Notes: a model not told the origin generated them from the sequence alone. Numbered from the stretch's first letter, positions 1 through 8,378 are shown. The stretch is 36,169 nucleotides of DNA from Desulfoarculaceae bacterium (GCA_019429465.1 JAHYIV010000030.1:1-36169); one strand, 5' to 3'. Numbers and translations: made by a program.

Positions 1-124
1 AGGCGCGCAAATTTCGAGGAATGAGGCGTACTTGAGTACGCCGCAGTGACGAGATAATTCGGAGTCTCGTGACCTCGCTTACCTGCAGCAACGAAGCAGT
101 TGGCGACTTTTTACGACGCCATCA
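1..124 (+). repeat. Repeat A copy 1 (MITE-like, left end outside window)
   Basis: This matches most of the ~153-bp repeat found again at 18692-18844 and 31492-31646. It contains the internal palindrome GGCGTACTTGAGTACGCC at 25-42 and ends with the right terminal inverted repeat TTTTTACGACGCCATC. Unlike the other two copies it carries about 24 extra bases (60-83) between GAGATAATT and TGCAGCAACG. The left end lies beyond the window. It has no coding capacity of its own, but a TTG-initiated frame across its right end (ATFYDAIK) stays open into the downstream regulator gene. Confidence 0.85.
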
Positions 125-261
125 AGATTGTTTGGTTGTCGAGGAGATACAACTGGCCACGGCCATACTCCTGGTACTCTTTTCTTATCCCTGCCACGCA
201 CCAGCGTGAGCAGGATAAGACAAAACCCTTACTCCATCCGAGATCGAAATACTATACAAAC

Positions 262-1725
262 ATGCAGTCTCCCGTCACCATACTTTTTGCCGTTAACACT
301 CTCGAAAAGACAGCTATTCTCAGCGACCATGTCAAGGACAACAGTTCGTTTCTCTGTAGGCACTACCAGACTGAAAAAGAACTTTTTTCCATCCTGAACC
401 ATTCTGCCATCCAGCTGCTTATCTACGATCTGGCCTTGCCTGATGCAGAAAACGGACTTGCGACAGTCCAGCAGATCCAAACGGACCATCCGGATCTGCT
501 GATCATCGCTGTTATTCCAGAGGGTGCGGATGAACTCATCAAATCTGTCCTGAAGCTTGACCTCTTCTTTTATATCCATAAGCCCTACGATCCGGCCGAA
601 ATCCGTATCGCCTTAAAGCGGGCGCAATCCAAGATCAACAGCCGTCCGAGCGCTGCCGCCGACGACTACCAGGAACCCCAGCCATCCTTTTATGGGATGA
701 TCGGCCAAAGTCAGCGCATGCGGCAGCTCTTTGAGCTGATCACCAAGGTGGCCGAAGACGAATTCGCGACAGTCCTGATCAGGGGAGAATCAGGCACCGG
801 CAAGGAACTTGTGGCCAAGGCCATCCACACCCACAGCAAGCGAAACAAGAAGAATTTTGTGCCGGTCAACTGTGCCGCCATCCCTGACGATCTTCTAGAA
901 AGTGAACTGTTCGGCTACACCAAAGGCGCCTTTACCGGCGCCTTGCAGAACAAGAAAGGCAGAATCGAATACGCCGATGGCGGCACCCTCTTTCTCGATG
1001 AGATCGGTGACATGAAGCCCTCTCTCCAGGCAAAGCTGTTACGCGTCCTGCAGGAGAAGGAGTTTGAGCCGGTGGGCGGACTCAAGGCCTGCCCGGTGGA
1101 CACCCGAATCGTTGCTGCCACTCATTGTGACCTGGAACAGCTGGTCAGCGAAGGACGATTCAGGGAAGACCTTTACTATCGCCTCAGCGTCATCCCTCTA
1201 TCTATCCCTCCGCTCAAGGAAAGAAGAGACGATATTCCCTTGCTCCTTGAGGCCTTTAGCCACACATACTCAACCCGGCGCGGACGTAAGCCTCTTACCT
1301 TTGCCCCCCAGGTCATAGCAGCCCTGATGAGTTATGAGTGGCGCGGCAATGTGCGGGAGCTCGAAAATCTGATTCAGCACATGTCCATTCTCTACAGCGG
1401 CAAGGATGTGCGTCTGGAAGATTTACCAGAGAAATTCACCGCCGGTTTCGATCCATCGGTCCCTGTAGATCTGCCGTCATTACGAGATTTCTCTGCGCAG
1501 CCGGAACAGACAGAAGATGAAGGCATCGTTACCGCTGTCACTGATATCAGCTGGGAGAGCGGTCACGTGGATTTCAATGCACTGATCAATGATTTTGAGA
1601 GACAGCTGATCGTCCAGGCCATGAAGATCACCGGCGGCAATAAAAAAGAAGCGGCCAGTTTACTTAACCTGAAGCGAACAACCTTGCTGGAGAAGATGAA
1701 GAAGAAAGAGATGCAGGATATTTAG
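262..1725 (+). CDS. Sigma-54-dependent response regulator (NtrC/FlrC-type activator)
   Basis: This 487-residue enhancer-binding protein would activate RNA polymerase-sigma54, probably at flagellar promoters. The N-terminal receiver (about 5-120) keeps a phospho-acceptor candidate D56 (IYDLALPD) and K107 (HKP), but the usual acidic pair after beta-1 is replaced by AVNT. The AAA+ domain has Walker A GESGTGKE (175-182), the sigma54-contact loop GAFTGA (222-227) and Walker B LFLDEIGD (243-250). A Fis-type HTH closes the protein (about 437-482, NKKEAASLLNLKRTTLLEKM). I chose ATG 262 because the receiver fold begins there. The frame stays open upstream to about 100, but that part runs through repeat A and looks non-native. 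Two sigma-54-like sites precede the flagellar units downstream, which fits a FlrC/FleR-like master role (inference). Confidence 0.93.
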   Translation: MQSPVTILFAVNTLEKTAILSDHVKDNSSFLCRHYQTEKELFSILNHSAIQLLIYDLALPDAENGLATVQQIQTDHPDLLIIAVIPEGADELIKSVLKLDLFFYIHKPYDPAEIRIALKRAQSKINSRPSAAADDYQEPQPSFYGMIGQSQRMRQLFELITKVAEDEFATVLIRGESGTGKELVAKAIHTHSKRNKKNFVPVNCAAIPDDLLESELFGYTKGAFTGALQNKKGRIEYADGGTLFLDEIGDMKPSLQAKLLRVLQEKEFEPVGGLKACPVDTRIVAATHCDLEQLVSEGRFREDLYYRLSVIPLSIPPLKERRDDIPLLLEAFSHTYSTRRGRKPLTFAPQVIAALMSYEWRGNVRELENLIQHMSILYSGKDVRLEDLPEKFTAGFDPSVPVDLPSLRDFSAQPEQTEDEGIVTAVTDISWESGHVDFNALINDFERQLIVQAMKITGGNKKEAASLLNLKRTTLLEKMKKKEMQDI

Positions 1726-1800
1726 TGCCTTACAGATTATTTTCTTATTTTTTTCAAGAAAATAATCTGTGAAAGGCACTTATCCTGTTGGGGTTAGATG
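1724..1800 (-). repeat. Repeat C copy 1: hairpin repeat after the sigma-54 activator
   Basis: Long imperfect inverted repeat: arms ACAGATTATTTTCTT and AAGAAAATAATCTGT, bounded by AGTGCCTT and AAGGCACT. The first arm overlaps the stop codon of the activator gene. The reverse complement of the whole stretch, including the flanking GGATAAGTG and CTAACCCC boxes, matches 20497-20577. It is therefore a dispersed repeat and not just a local terminator. It may still act as a terminator or mRNA-end stabiliser for the activator gene. Confidence 0.75.
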
Positions 1801-1851
1801 CCGTTATGAAAAAAGCAGGGGCCTTTTCCTGCTTGTTTCATTTACGGCATC
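1797..1851. repeat. Inverted repeat (hairpin) next to repeat C
   Basis: GATGCCGTTATGAAA plus AAAGCAGG pairs with CCTGCTT plus GTTTCATTTACGGCATC, with a few mismatches. It lies directly against repeat C and just before the 20-bp-arm palindrome at 1856-1905. No coding potential is evident. Confidence 0.6.
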
Positions 1852-1855
1852 TTAT

Positions 1856-1905
1856 GCCGCCTTCAAGAAACAGCCACTCTTTTCCGGCTGTTTCTTGAAG
1901 GCGGC
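1856..1905. repeat. Perfect 20-bp-arm inverted repeat
   Basis: The left arm GCCGCCTTCAAGAAACAGCC (1856-1875) is the exact reverse complement of 1886-1905, with a 10-nt loop. There is no T-run after either arm, so it is not a classical intrinsic terminator. It lies between the convergent activator gene and the minus-strand CheX-like gene. Confidence 0.85.
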
Positions 1906-2099
1906 GCCTGGCCGACAACATACGCCGACAACATACGTTTACCGCCAGTGGATGCGGCGCATCCGCACTGCATTCCCATGCGGAGCATGGGAACGAGGAA
2001 AACATACGTTTACTGCCAGGGTCTGGGAGGAGTTGTCGCAAAAGATGTTCCCCGGATTCCGCTGCCTTTCATCCAGGCTACGACAAATTTACGATGGGG
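1906..2099. other. Gene-free palindrome-rich spacer
   Basis: No credible gene. It holds the repeated words GACAACATACG and AACATACGTTTA(C/T)TGCC or close variants, a GGATGCGGCGCATCC palindrome, and a near-palindrome TTCCCATGCGGAGCATGGGAA. These look like REP-type debris between two convergent genes (regulator on +, CheX-like gene on -). Confidence 0.6.
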
Positions 2100-3893
2100 T
2101 CAGGCGGCAAGCTTGACTGAAATATTTTCAATTTTCTCTCCGACCTCATCACTGGTCGCCGGAGTCAGGAGAATATCATTCACACCGTACTTCACCGCCG
2201 TTCTCACCTTGGTTCGAGTCCATCCCGGGCCGGCGGCAATGAGTGGCAGGGAGCAGGCGGCACTGATCTTGATGGCCACGGAAAAGGCCTTTTCGTTCAC
2301 CGTGCTCATTACCAGAAAAATAGCCTTCACCTCGCCCGGCAGATAATCCGTCACACTGTCCTTGAAGGATAGAACCTTCGCGCTCAAATGGCGTTGTTCC
2401 AGAACCTCGGTAATCTTTGCCGCCTCCCGCGCATCATCGCTCACCACCAGGATTTCAATGCTCCGATAGTCAGCACTCTTGCTCTTCACCTCACCTGCAG
2501 ACGACGTTGCCGCAGCCTGTTCTACCCTCGGGGCAACCGGCGGCGCTGCCTCCTGCTGCAAAACTCCATCGAGCTGCAGCATGGTCGCCGGAAAAAGCAT
2601 CTGCACCTTTCCCATGGACTTGCCCGCAATGGTCAGGGAGCTGCTGCTCATATAATACAGCTGATTCGGCAGAGGGGCTTCCGACTCAGTATCAACCTTC
2701 AGCGCCAGAACCCGTTCAAGGCCGGTTTTGACAAAACGGATCTTCTTGATATATTGCTCTTCAAAAATAGAGCTGTACACCCCTGACATAATATTGGCAA
2801 TTTCGCCATAGGCGTCTTCTATGTCTTCACCAAACTCCTCATCGATGACCGCTCTCTCAAGTTCTGTCGGCGGCAGCATGATCAGGGTGCCGCCGATAAA
2901 AACAGCATCTTTCAAGGCAACGAGGAGATAGCCGTTATCCTCTACCTCACCCACCACATTCAGGCGGGCAAGGATCTGCTTGCCTGGGGCATCATCGAGG
3001 AAATAATCCTCTTTTGTCACCAGCCGGCACTCCTGCTCACTCAGTTCGACCTCCACTCCCAGCAGGGCACCCATCTCCGCCCCCAACTTCTGACGACACA
3101 GGTCGAGCAGGGCATCAATGCGCTTCTGATGTTTCCTGACATCAAAATCAGCCACCACCTCCTGGACAGGCGGCAGCGCTTCAGCAACCGGGGACGGTTC
3201 TGCCTGGACGGGCTCTTCCGCTGCCTCGGCAACAGGGTTTTCCTGTTGTAAAGGAGCAGGAGTTGCAGGAGGTGCTTGGGCTGCAGCCGGGGACGCTGCT
3301 TCCACTACGGCAGGCACTTCTCCTTCCAGCCCGAAGCTTGCAGCCGGCAGGAGCATGACAAGATTTCCCATCTGCCGATCACCCAGCTTCATAGCGCTGT
3401 TCACCTGATAATAAAGCTGATCGGGCACTGGTTCATCAGATCCTGCATCCACTTTAACGGGAATAATTACTTCATGGGTCTTTCTGACAAATCGGCAGTT
3501 TTGAGGATACATCTCCTCAAAAACCTTGGTGTACGACCCGGCAATAATATTGGCTATCTCACCGTAGGAATCTTCAGCATCTTCATTATATTCTCCAGCG
3601 CTGACCATCTCCTCCAGCGCATCGTCCGGCAGCATAATCAAGGTGCCGCCGAGACGGATAGCATCCTTCAGCTCAAGAAGGAGACAGCCGTGCCCCTGGA
3701 CCTCACCAGTGACGTCCATCTTGGCCAGCACCTGCTTTCCCGAGAGCTGCTCAAAGGCATCTTCCTTGGAGATGAGCAGGCTGTGAGGGGCAGCAAGGAT
3801 AAATGACGCACCAATAAGTCCACTGACCTCATCCTGCGTCCGCTTACAGACAGCGGCAAGTATCTTATCAATTTTTTGTTGCGCTTTTTTCAT
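2100..3893 (-). CDS. Tandem CheX/CheC-like protein with C-terminal pseudo-receiver
   Basis: A 597-residue protein with two homologous CheC/CheX-like domains (about 1-190 and 251-443). An Ala/Pro-rich linker (191-250) joins them. Each domain carries the phosphatase-type ExxN motif in a near-identical context: YGEIANIIAG (E112, N115) and YGEIANIMSG (E364, N367). A receiver-like domain follows (about 478-595). It keeps the acidic pair D486-D487, but the phosphorylation position falls in FLVMST with no Asp, and the usual Lys-Pro near the end is T577-P578. It therefore looks unable to take phosphate in the normal way. The CheX/CheC link is established for CheY-P dephosphorylation. The function of this three-part architecture is unknown. 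The start has no strong ribosome-binding site. Confidence 0.82.
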   Translation of the reverse strand: MKKAQQKIDKILAAVCKRTQDEVSGLIGASFILAAPHSLLISKEDAFEQLSGKQVLAKMDVTGEVQGHGCLLLELKDAIRLGGTLIMLPDDALEEMVSAGEYNEDAEDSYGEIANIIAGSYTKVFEEMYPQNCRFVRKTHEVIIPVKVDAGSDEPVPDQLYYQVNSAMKLGDRQMGNLVMLLPAASFGLEGEVPAVVEAASPAAAQAPPATPAPLQQENPVAEAAEEPVQAEPSPVAEALPPVQEVVADFDVRKHQKRIDALLDLCRQKLGAEMGALLGVEVELSEQECRLVTKEDYFLDDAPGKQILARLNVVGEVEDNGYLLVALKDAVFIGGTLIMLPPTELERAVIDEEFGEDIEDAYGEIANIMSGVYSSIFEEQYIKKIRFVKTGLERVLALKVDTESEAPLPNQLYYMSSSSLTIAGKSMGKVQMLFPATMLQLDGVLQQEAAPPVAPRVEQAAATSSAGEVKSKSADYRSIEILVVSDDAREAAKITEVLEQRHLSAKVLSFKDSVTDYLPGEVKAIFLVMSTVNEKAFSVAIKISAACSLPLIAAGPGWTRTKVRTAVKYGVNDILLTPATSDEVGEKIENISVKLAA

Positions 3894-4017
3894 AAGATGT
3901 ACGAATAAAATCAGAAAAGAGGAATGAAGACAACCTGAGAATATTTCTCTCCTTGTTGTATCGGCTAAAAAATAAAATAATTAAGTAACTATCCAGCAGC
4001 ACCTCATCATGACGTTT

Positions 4018-4170
4018 TTAACCGTTGACGACATATTTGAGCTCTACCAGAAACCGGCCGCCCTCCATATCAAAAGGAACGGCAACCCGCCTGGCCCCAA
4101 CCATGCCGCCAACCCGAAAGGACTCACCTATAATTGATGTGGGAAGAGCAAGTTCGATCTTCATATCTAT
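4018..4170 (-). pseudogene. CheX-family C-terminal remnant
   Basis: Read on the minus strand, this stretch encodes about 48 residues ending VELKYVVNG. It aligns by eye with the C-terminus of the intact CheX nearby: KIELALPTSIIGESF against DIELSLPSTIYGHEY, and PFDMEGGRFLVELK against PFKTAAGGFMVELQ. The N-terminal two thirds, including the ExxN motif, are missing. The upstream edge joins directly to half of a repeat B element (4168-4239), which suggests that insertion plus deletion removed the rest. An ATG at 4164 could still start a tiny peptide, but there is no reason to think it functions. Confidence 0.72.
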
Positions 4171-4239
4171 TCCGAGCATTATTTTTTGAGCATGACGCAG
4201 AGATCGGGCGAAAGGGACATTTATGGACAGACACTAGTT
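4168..4239 (-). repeat. Repeat B half copy
   Basis: The reverse complement matches the left half of the element at 9188-9339: terminal GTGTCTGTCCATAAATG, then CGCCCGATCTCTGCGTCATG and the AAAAAATAATGCTCGGAATA region. The other half and the second terminus are absent. It borders the truncated CheX remnant. Confidence 0.8.
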
Positions 4240-4262
4240 AGGGCGACCCGACAGGTCGCCCT
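4240..4262. repeat. Short perfect hairpin downstream of cheX
   Basis: AGGGCGACC (4240-4248) and GGTCGCCCT (4254-4262) are perfect 9-bp arms around a 5-nt loop. It lies downstream of the minus-strand cheY-cheX pair and could terminate or stabilise that transcript, although no T-run follows. Confidence 0.5.
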
Positions 4263-4348
4263 GTGCTGCAAATATTCATCTGATTGACGATTGCCTTACC
4301 GATGGCAACAGGACCAGCCAGCGATGTTGCCCCGACCTGCCAAAATTG

Positions 4349-4804
4349 TTATTTTTCCAGCTGCAGCTCAACCATAAATCCACCAGCGGCGGTTTTAAAC
4401 GGCAGGATAACCATATCGACATCCGACGCGGTCTTAAACCCGTATTCATGACCATAAATAGTTGAAGGAAGAGAAAGCTCGATGTCTCTGCCGTTTTGCG
4501 ACAGAATCGTTTTCACATTGCCCCCCAGCATATTGGCAAGTTCTCCCACCGCATCCCGGACATCATCATTTATTTCATCGACATCCATTCCCAGAAAACT
4601 GCTGGTAATGGCCAGGGCTACTTGATTAGGGATATGAATCGCCAGCACTCCTTTATGGGTTCCTGCCAGACCAATCATGCCGGTAACAGTATCACACAAG
4701 GCTCCACTTACTTCCAATGGAGGCCCGTCGGCAGAGACATCCATCATCACCATAGTGGTGAAAATCTCTACGGTTGTCTCAATAATCTTTTCACTGATCT
4801 CCAT
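4349..4804 (-). CDS. cheX: CheX-like chemotaxis phosphatase
   Basis: A 151-residue cytoplasmic protein of the CheC/CheX family, which removes phosphate from CheY-P. The catalytic pattern is visible as GELANMLGGN, with E88 and N91 spaced as ExxN. The length fits CheX (about 150-160). I chose the ATG at 4804 because an upstream in-frame ATG would begin inside the preceding cheY and the CheX fold starts with MEISEKIIETTVEIF. The gene lies 16 bases after the cheY stop, so the two are almost surely cotranscribed, and the pair would form a local signal-on and signal-off module for the flagellar switch. Confidence 0.88.
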   Translation of the reverse strand: MEISEKIIETTVEIFTTMVMMDVSADGPPLEVSGALCDTVTGMIGLAGTHKGVLAIHIPNQVALAITSSFLGMDVDEINDDVRDAVGELANMLGGNVKTILSQNGRDIELSLPSTIYGHEYGFKTASDVDMVILPFKTAAGGFMVELQLEK

Positions 4805-4820
4805 AACGTAGCGTACCTTA

Positions 4821-5195
4821 TTATTTAAGAAACGGTCCAAGAACCTCGCTCACCATATGCGCTGTAAATGGCTTTTTGATTGCCCCTACCGCCCCCAAGG
4901 CCTTCGCCTCACCAATAATGTCATCTCCGGTCTCGGTCGAAAACATAAAGACCGGGATATCTTTCATGTTGGGACGATTCGCCTTTTCCTTGAGAAAGGA
5001 GATCCCGTCCATATTCGGCATATTCATATCACTGAGCACAATATCCACCGACTCTTTCTCAAGCACTTCAAGGGCCAGCAGACCATCAGCCGCCTCATAG
5101 ATATTATCAAAATCCAAACCGGCCTGATGCAGTGAGCGGCCTACAATCTTTCTCATGGTACTAGAATCATCCACCAATAAAACGTTATGCCCCAT
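4821..5195 (-). CDS. cheY: CheY-like single-domain response regulator
   Basis: A 124-residue stand-alone receiver. The hallmark residues are all present: acidic pair D9-D10 (LLVDDS), phospho-acceptor D56 (LSDMNMPNMDG), S86/T87 (FMFSTETG) and K108 (IKKPF). It would carry the chemotaxis signal to FliM/FliN at the flagellar switch. The start at 5195 is chosen over an upstream in-frame ATG because it has AAAGG seven bases ahead and because the receiver begins at once (MGHNVLLVDD). It is paired with the CheX gene immediately downstream. No output domain is present. Confidence 0.93.
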   Translation of the reverse strand: MGHNVLLVDDSSTMRKIVGRSLHQAGLDFDNIYEAADGLLALEVLEKESVDIVLSDMNMPNMDGISFLKEKANRPNMKDIPVFMFSTETGDDIIGEAKALGAVGAIKKPFTAHMVSEVLGPFLK

Positions 5196-5365
5196 AATAA
5201 CCTTTAGAAAATATTTTTTTATGACCAAGCCTGAATTGTAACGTTATACTGATGCCAATAATTCATTTTTTCGTCAATGCTAATCATTGAAAAATGCCCA
5301 AAAAGTCTCTCCTCAAGGGCTCTCGCCACCTGCTCATCCCTGGAAAAGCACAAGGCACGAAGAAA

Positions 5366-5381
5366 CGGAACAGGAATTGCA
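5366..5381 (+). promoter_or_regulatory. Putative sigma-54 (-24/-12) promoter for the first flagellar unit
   Basis: CGGAACAGGAATTGCA has GG and GC separated by exactly 10 bases and matches the TGGCAC-N5-TTGCA consensus at 9 of 11 positions. It lies about 85 bases ahead of the TPR/flgB unit. A sigma-54 activator is encoded at 262-1725. Found by eye only. Confidence 0.5.
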
Positions 5382-5466
5382 AAGAATCAGTCACGACCTC
5401 CTTCAACCCTGGCAGTGAGATGCATAAATATAACTGTTGTTTCGTAACGGCTCCTGATATACGACT

Positions 5467-7908
5467 ATGAATAAAATACTCTTTTTCCTGTTGGCAGCCA
5501 TCCTGGTGACCACAACCGGATACGCCGCACCCCAGCCGGTGCTTACTCAAATCAGCAAAGGCTACAGCAGCAACAACATACAGCTCTATTGCTCCTTCAG
5601 CTCCATCCCCGCTTATACCATCAACCATAAGGAAAAACGAATAGACCTGGCGCTGACCAACACCCTTGCCGCCGCTGATCTAACGCTCCCTGAAACTGAC
5701 AGCAAGATAGTCAAAATTTTGTCACAGACAAAAAACAAGACCACAACCATTTCATTCTTCTTCCGTTATCCCCCCCAAAAAGTCAAAGTGACTCCACAAC
5801 AGGAGACCAACAAACTGGTCCTGGACATCCTTTTGGGGAACGAATTCACTGCCACACGGCCGGTTCTTGCCGAAAAGCTGCAGGGCATGTCCGCCATACA
5901 ACGACAGACCAGGGATTTTTCCAACCCGATCAACGCCTCTCCTTACCCTGGACAGTGGGAGAATTTTTTCAGAGAATATGAAGCAGAGATCGGGATTGAA
6001 CCTGCTGTCCAATTTTCCCTGGTCCCTTTTCCTGCCATCACCCTCCTTCCTCCTGACCAGGAGAAAAACATCGCGCTCCTGCCCTCTGAAATCATGGAAG
6101 GCGCCAAGCTGAACCAGTGGAACAAACTGCTCCCCCTGATCGTTGATCTGCTCAACAAGGAAAATGACCAGGAAAACAAGAAAAAACTAACCCTCACCTA
6201 TGGTGACATCCTCTGCCGTTCCGGTAACTTTAAAGAAGCATACAGGCAATTCCACCTCGTCTCAACGGAGTACGGCACAGAACCTGTCGGCCTTCTGGCA
6301 AAATATCTTCTTTTGCGCCTGCAGGCCGAACATGCAAACCTTTATCTTGCCGACATTGAGCTGCAGAAGCTTGAATCAGCAATGGACGAGGGCAATCCGG
6401 CAAGACCCTACCTTCTCCTGACCCGGATAGAAACCGCCCTGGCCACCCGGCAATTTGCCCGCATGCGCACCCTGCTGACAAAAGAGGACATCTCCTTTCC
6501 TGCCGGACTAGCGCCGATAATGGCCCTGCGCCAGGCAGATTACTGGTGGGCCACAGGAGACTTCATCAAGGCCCATGCCGCGTATCAACTCCTGGAAAAA
6601 TCTGCCGTCCTGACAGAGGATCTCTTTTCTCTCAATGGATATTGCGGAGTTCTCTATCACCACAAACAATTCGCACAAGCCGCTGACTGCTATGACCGAC
6701 TGGCCCAACTTTCCTCAGCGGGCACCCGGGAGCACCTTGACATGATAAGTTTTCGCAAGGCAATGGCGAAACTCCATGCCACACCAGGAGCCGCCCATGA
6801 GTCCGACATGGCCGATGATTTCTCCCAGATTGAAACGACCTATCCCGGCACCGAAGCAGGGGCCAGGGCAGCGCTGAAACAGACAGACCTCAAACTGCTG
6901 ACCCTGAAAAACTGGGGAGGATCAGCGCTGACCTATTATCAGCCACTGGCCGAAAATCCACTTTCCCGCTCCATCAGAGAGGAGGCATCCTTCAAGGAGG
7001 CCCTTGTTTACCAGATGCTTGGCCGGAAAACCGAGGCCACGGAACGGCTGATGACCTTTCTCAGAGATTTCCAGGCCGGCGAGCTGCATAACACCGCACT
7101 CGCCCTACTGATCGAGATCCTGCCGGATATCCTGAAAGAACATATCAAAAACGGCAGGTATACCGAGGCCCTGGTTCTGGCCAAACAAAACAGATATCTT
7201 TTCGTTAAAAACTGGATCGATATCAGCCTCCTAGCCGACATGGGCGAGGCGTACCGTCAACTCGGATTTTTTAATGAAGCAACCAAGATGTACACCTATC
7301 TCCTCGATGTCAGTACCCAGGAAGACCAGGCGGTTTATTACCTCCCCCTGATCAAACTCGTCTACGAGCAGGGAGATTTTGGACTGGTGGAAGAATACGC
7401 CGACCAGTACTCGTATCATTACCCAACAGGTCAGGATCGTCTGGAAGTCCTCTATCTACGGGTGCAAAGCCTCATGACCCAGGGCAGATACAAAAAGGCC
7501 CTCTCCCTTTTATCGAGGAACAGTTCAGAGGACACCTTCAACGACCCAAGGTTTAAACTTCTCCAGGCATCTCTTTCTTTTCACCTCAATGACTACGCCA
7601 AGGCCAGGACCATCCTGGAAGAGCTGCAGACAAGCCCTGCCGGCAAGCAACCGGAATTTCTGTTTATGCTGGCCGAAAGCTCCTATCAGCTGGGCGACAT
7701 CACCAAGGCAGAGGAGTTCTTTCTCCCTCTTCAACAGGAGGGTGTCCACAAGGATCAGGCCTTATTCAGACTGGCAGAAATTGCCTGGACAAATGGCCGG
7801 AAAGAAAGCGCCCTAAAACTTTTCACCCGGCTGGTCGAAACAGGAGACAACCCTCGGTGGCAGAATTTAGCCAAAAAAGAATTGGAGCTGATTACCTTGT
7901 TCAGGTGA
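5467..7908 (+). CDS. Secreted TPR-repeat protein, flagellar cluster
   Basis: An 813-residue protein with a clear Sec signal peptide (MNKILFFLLAAILVTTTGYA, cleavage probably after YAA). Residues about 25-130 form a beta-rich stretch (IQLYCSFSSIPAYTI, KVKVTPQQETNKLVLDI) that resembles AMIN-type domains of envelope proteins. This is my inference. From about 210 onward helical TPR-like units dominate, for example YGDILCRSGNFKEAYRQF, ADMGEAYRQLGFFNEATKMY and LAESSYQLGDITKAEEFF. It is probably periplasmic and could scaffold the flagellar motor or help assembly through the cell wall. It leads the unit containing flgB and is fully open over 2.4 kb, unlike many neighbours. I do not recognise a named family member. 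Confidence 0.85.
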   Translation: MNKILFFLLAAILVTTTGYAAPQPVLTQISKGYSSNNIQLYCSFSSIPAYTINHKEKRIDLALTNTLAAADLTLPETDSKIVKILSQTKNKTTTISFFFRYPPQKVKVTPQQETNKLVLDILLGNEFTATRPVLAEKLQGMSAIQRQTRDFSNPINASPYPGQWENFFREYEAEIGIEPAVQFSLVPFPAITLLPPDQEKNIALLPSEIMEGAKLNQWNKLLPLIVDLLNKENDQENKKKLTLTYGDILCRSGNFKEAYRQFHLVSTEYGTEPVGLLAKYLLLRLQAEHANLYLADIELQKLESAMDEGNPARPYLLLTRIETALATRQFARMRTLLTKEDISFPAGLAPIMALRQADYWWATGDFIKAHAAYQLLEKSAVLTEDLFSLNGYCGVLYHHKQFAQAADCYDRLAQLSSAGTREHLDMISFRKAMAKLHATPGAAHESDMADDFSQIETTYPGTEAGARAALKQTDLKLLTLKNWGGSALTYYQPLAENPLSRSIREEASFKEALVYQMLGRKTEATERLMTFLRDFQAGELHNTALALLIEILPDILKEHIKNGRYTEALVLAKQNRYLFVKNWIDISLLADMGEAYRQLGFFNEATKMYTYLLDVSTQEDQAVYYLPLIKLVYEQGDFGLVEEYADQYSYHYPTGQDRLEVLYLRVQSLMTQGRYKKALSLLSRNSSEDTFNDPRFKLLQASLSFHLNDYAKARTILEELQTSPAGKQPEFLFMLAESSYQLGDITKAEEFFLPLQQEGVHKDQALFRLAEIAWTNGRKESALKLFTRLVETGDNPRWQNLAKKELELITLFR

Positions 7909-7967
7909 GATTCTTGCATGAAGATCTTGCCTGACACGACAACAGATTGACAACGGAGCCCCCTTTC

Positions 7968-8378
7968 ATGGAAAAAATTTCTCTTTTTGATCCGAACATC
8001 CACCTGTTAAAAAAAACGCTGGATCTTCGTTCCGCCAAGCAACAGGTTATCGCCTCGAATATTGCCCATGCCGACACCCCGGGCTACGCCCCGGCCCGTT
8101 TTGAGTTTGAACAGGAACTGCAGCAGGCGCTCAAGGTCAAAGGAACTCCACGGAATACTCATCCCGGCCATATCCCCATTGGCGGGTCGGATCTAAGCAG
8201 CGTCACCGGTACCACCACCAGGGAGCCGGACAAACGAGGAATCGGCGATCAGAATGGCGTCAGCATTGACCAGGAGATGATGGCCCTCGCGGAAAACCAG
8301 CTCATGTATGAGACCGCTACCCAGTTATTAAAGAAAAAATTATCCCAGTTGAGTTATGTCATTCAAGGTGGCCAATAA
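7968..8378 (+). CDS. flgB: Flagellar proximal rod protein FlgB
   Basis: A 136-residue rod protein of the flagellar axial family, exported by the flagellar type III system to form the proximal rod. The N-terminal signature ASNIAHADTPGYAPARF corresponds to the conserved ANNxANxxTPGY motif. The C-terminus (MALAENQLMYETATQLLKKK) is the typical terminal coiled segment. The ATG at 7968 is preferred to one 21 bases upstream because GGAG lies about 10 bases before it and the product starts like other FlgB proteins (MEKISLFDPNI). flgC follows about 80 bases on. Confidence 0.95.
   Translation: MEKISLFDPNIHLLKKTLDLRSAKQQVIASNIAHADTPGYAPARFEFEQELQQALKVKGTPRNTHPGHIPIGGSDLSSVTGTTTREPDKRGIGDQNGVSIDQEMMALAENQLMYETATQLLKKKLSQLSYVIQGGQ

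Noticed and set aside
1769..2116. Open frames through the palindrome cluster after the activator gene
   Set aside because: They read across inverted repeats and have no ribosome-binding site or domain. This is repeat DNA.
5196..5300. Sigma-54 or strong sigma-70 promoter ahead of cheY
   Set aside because: A TTGGCAT box exists but no GC at the right spacing, and the TTGACG/TATAAC pair is about 23 bases apart, too far for a standard promoter.
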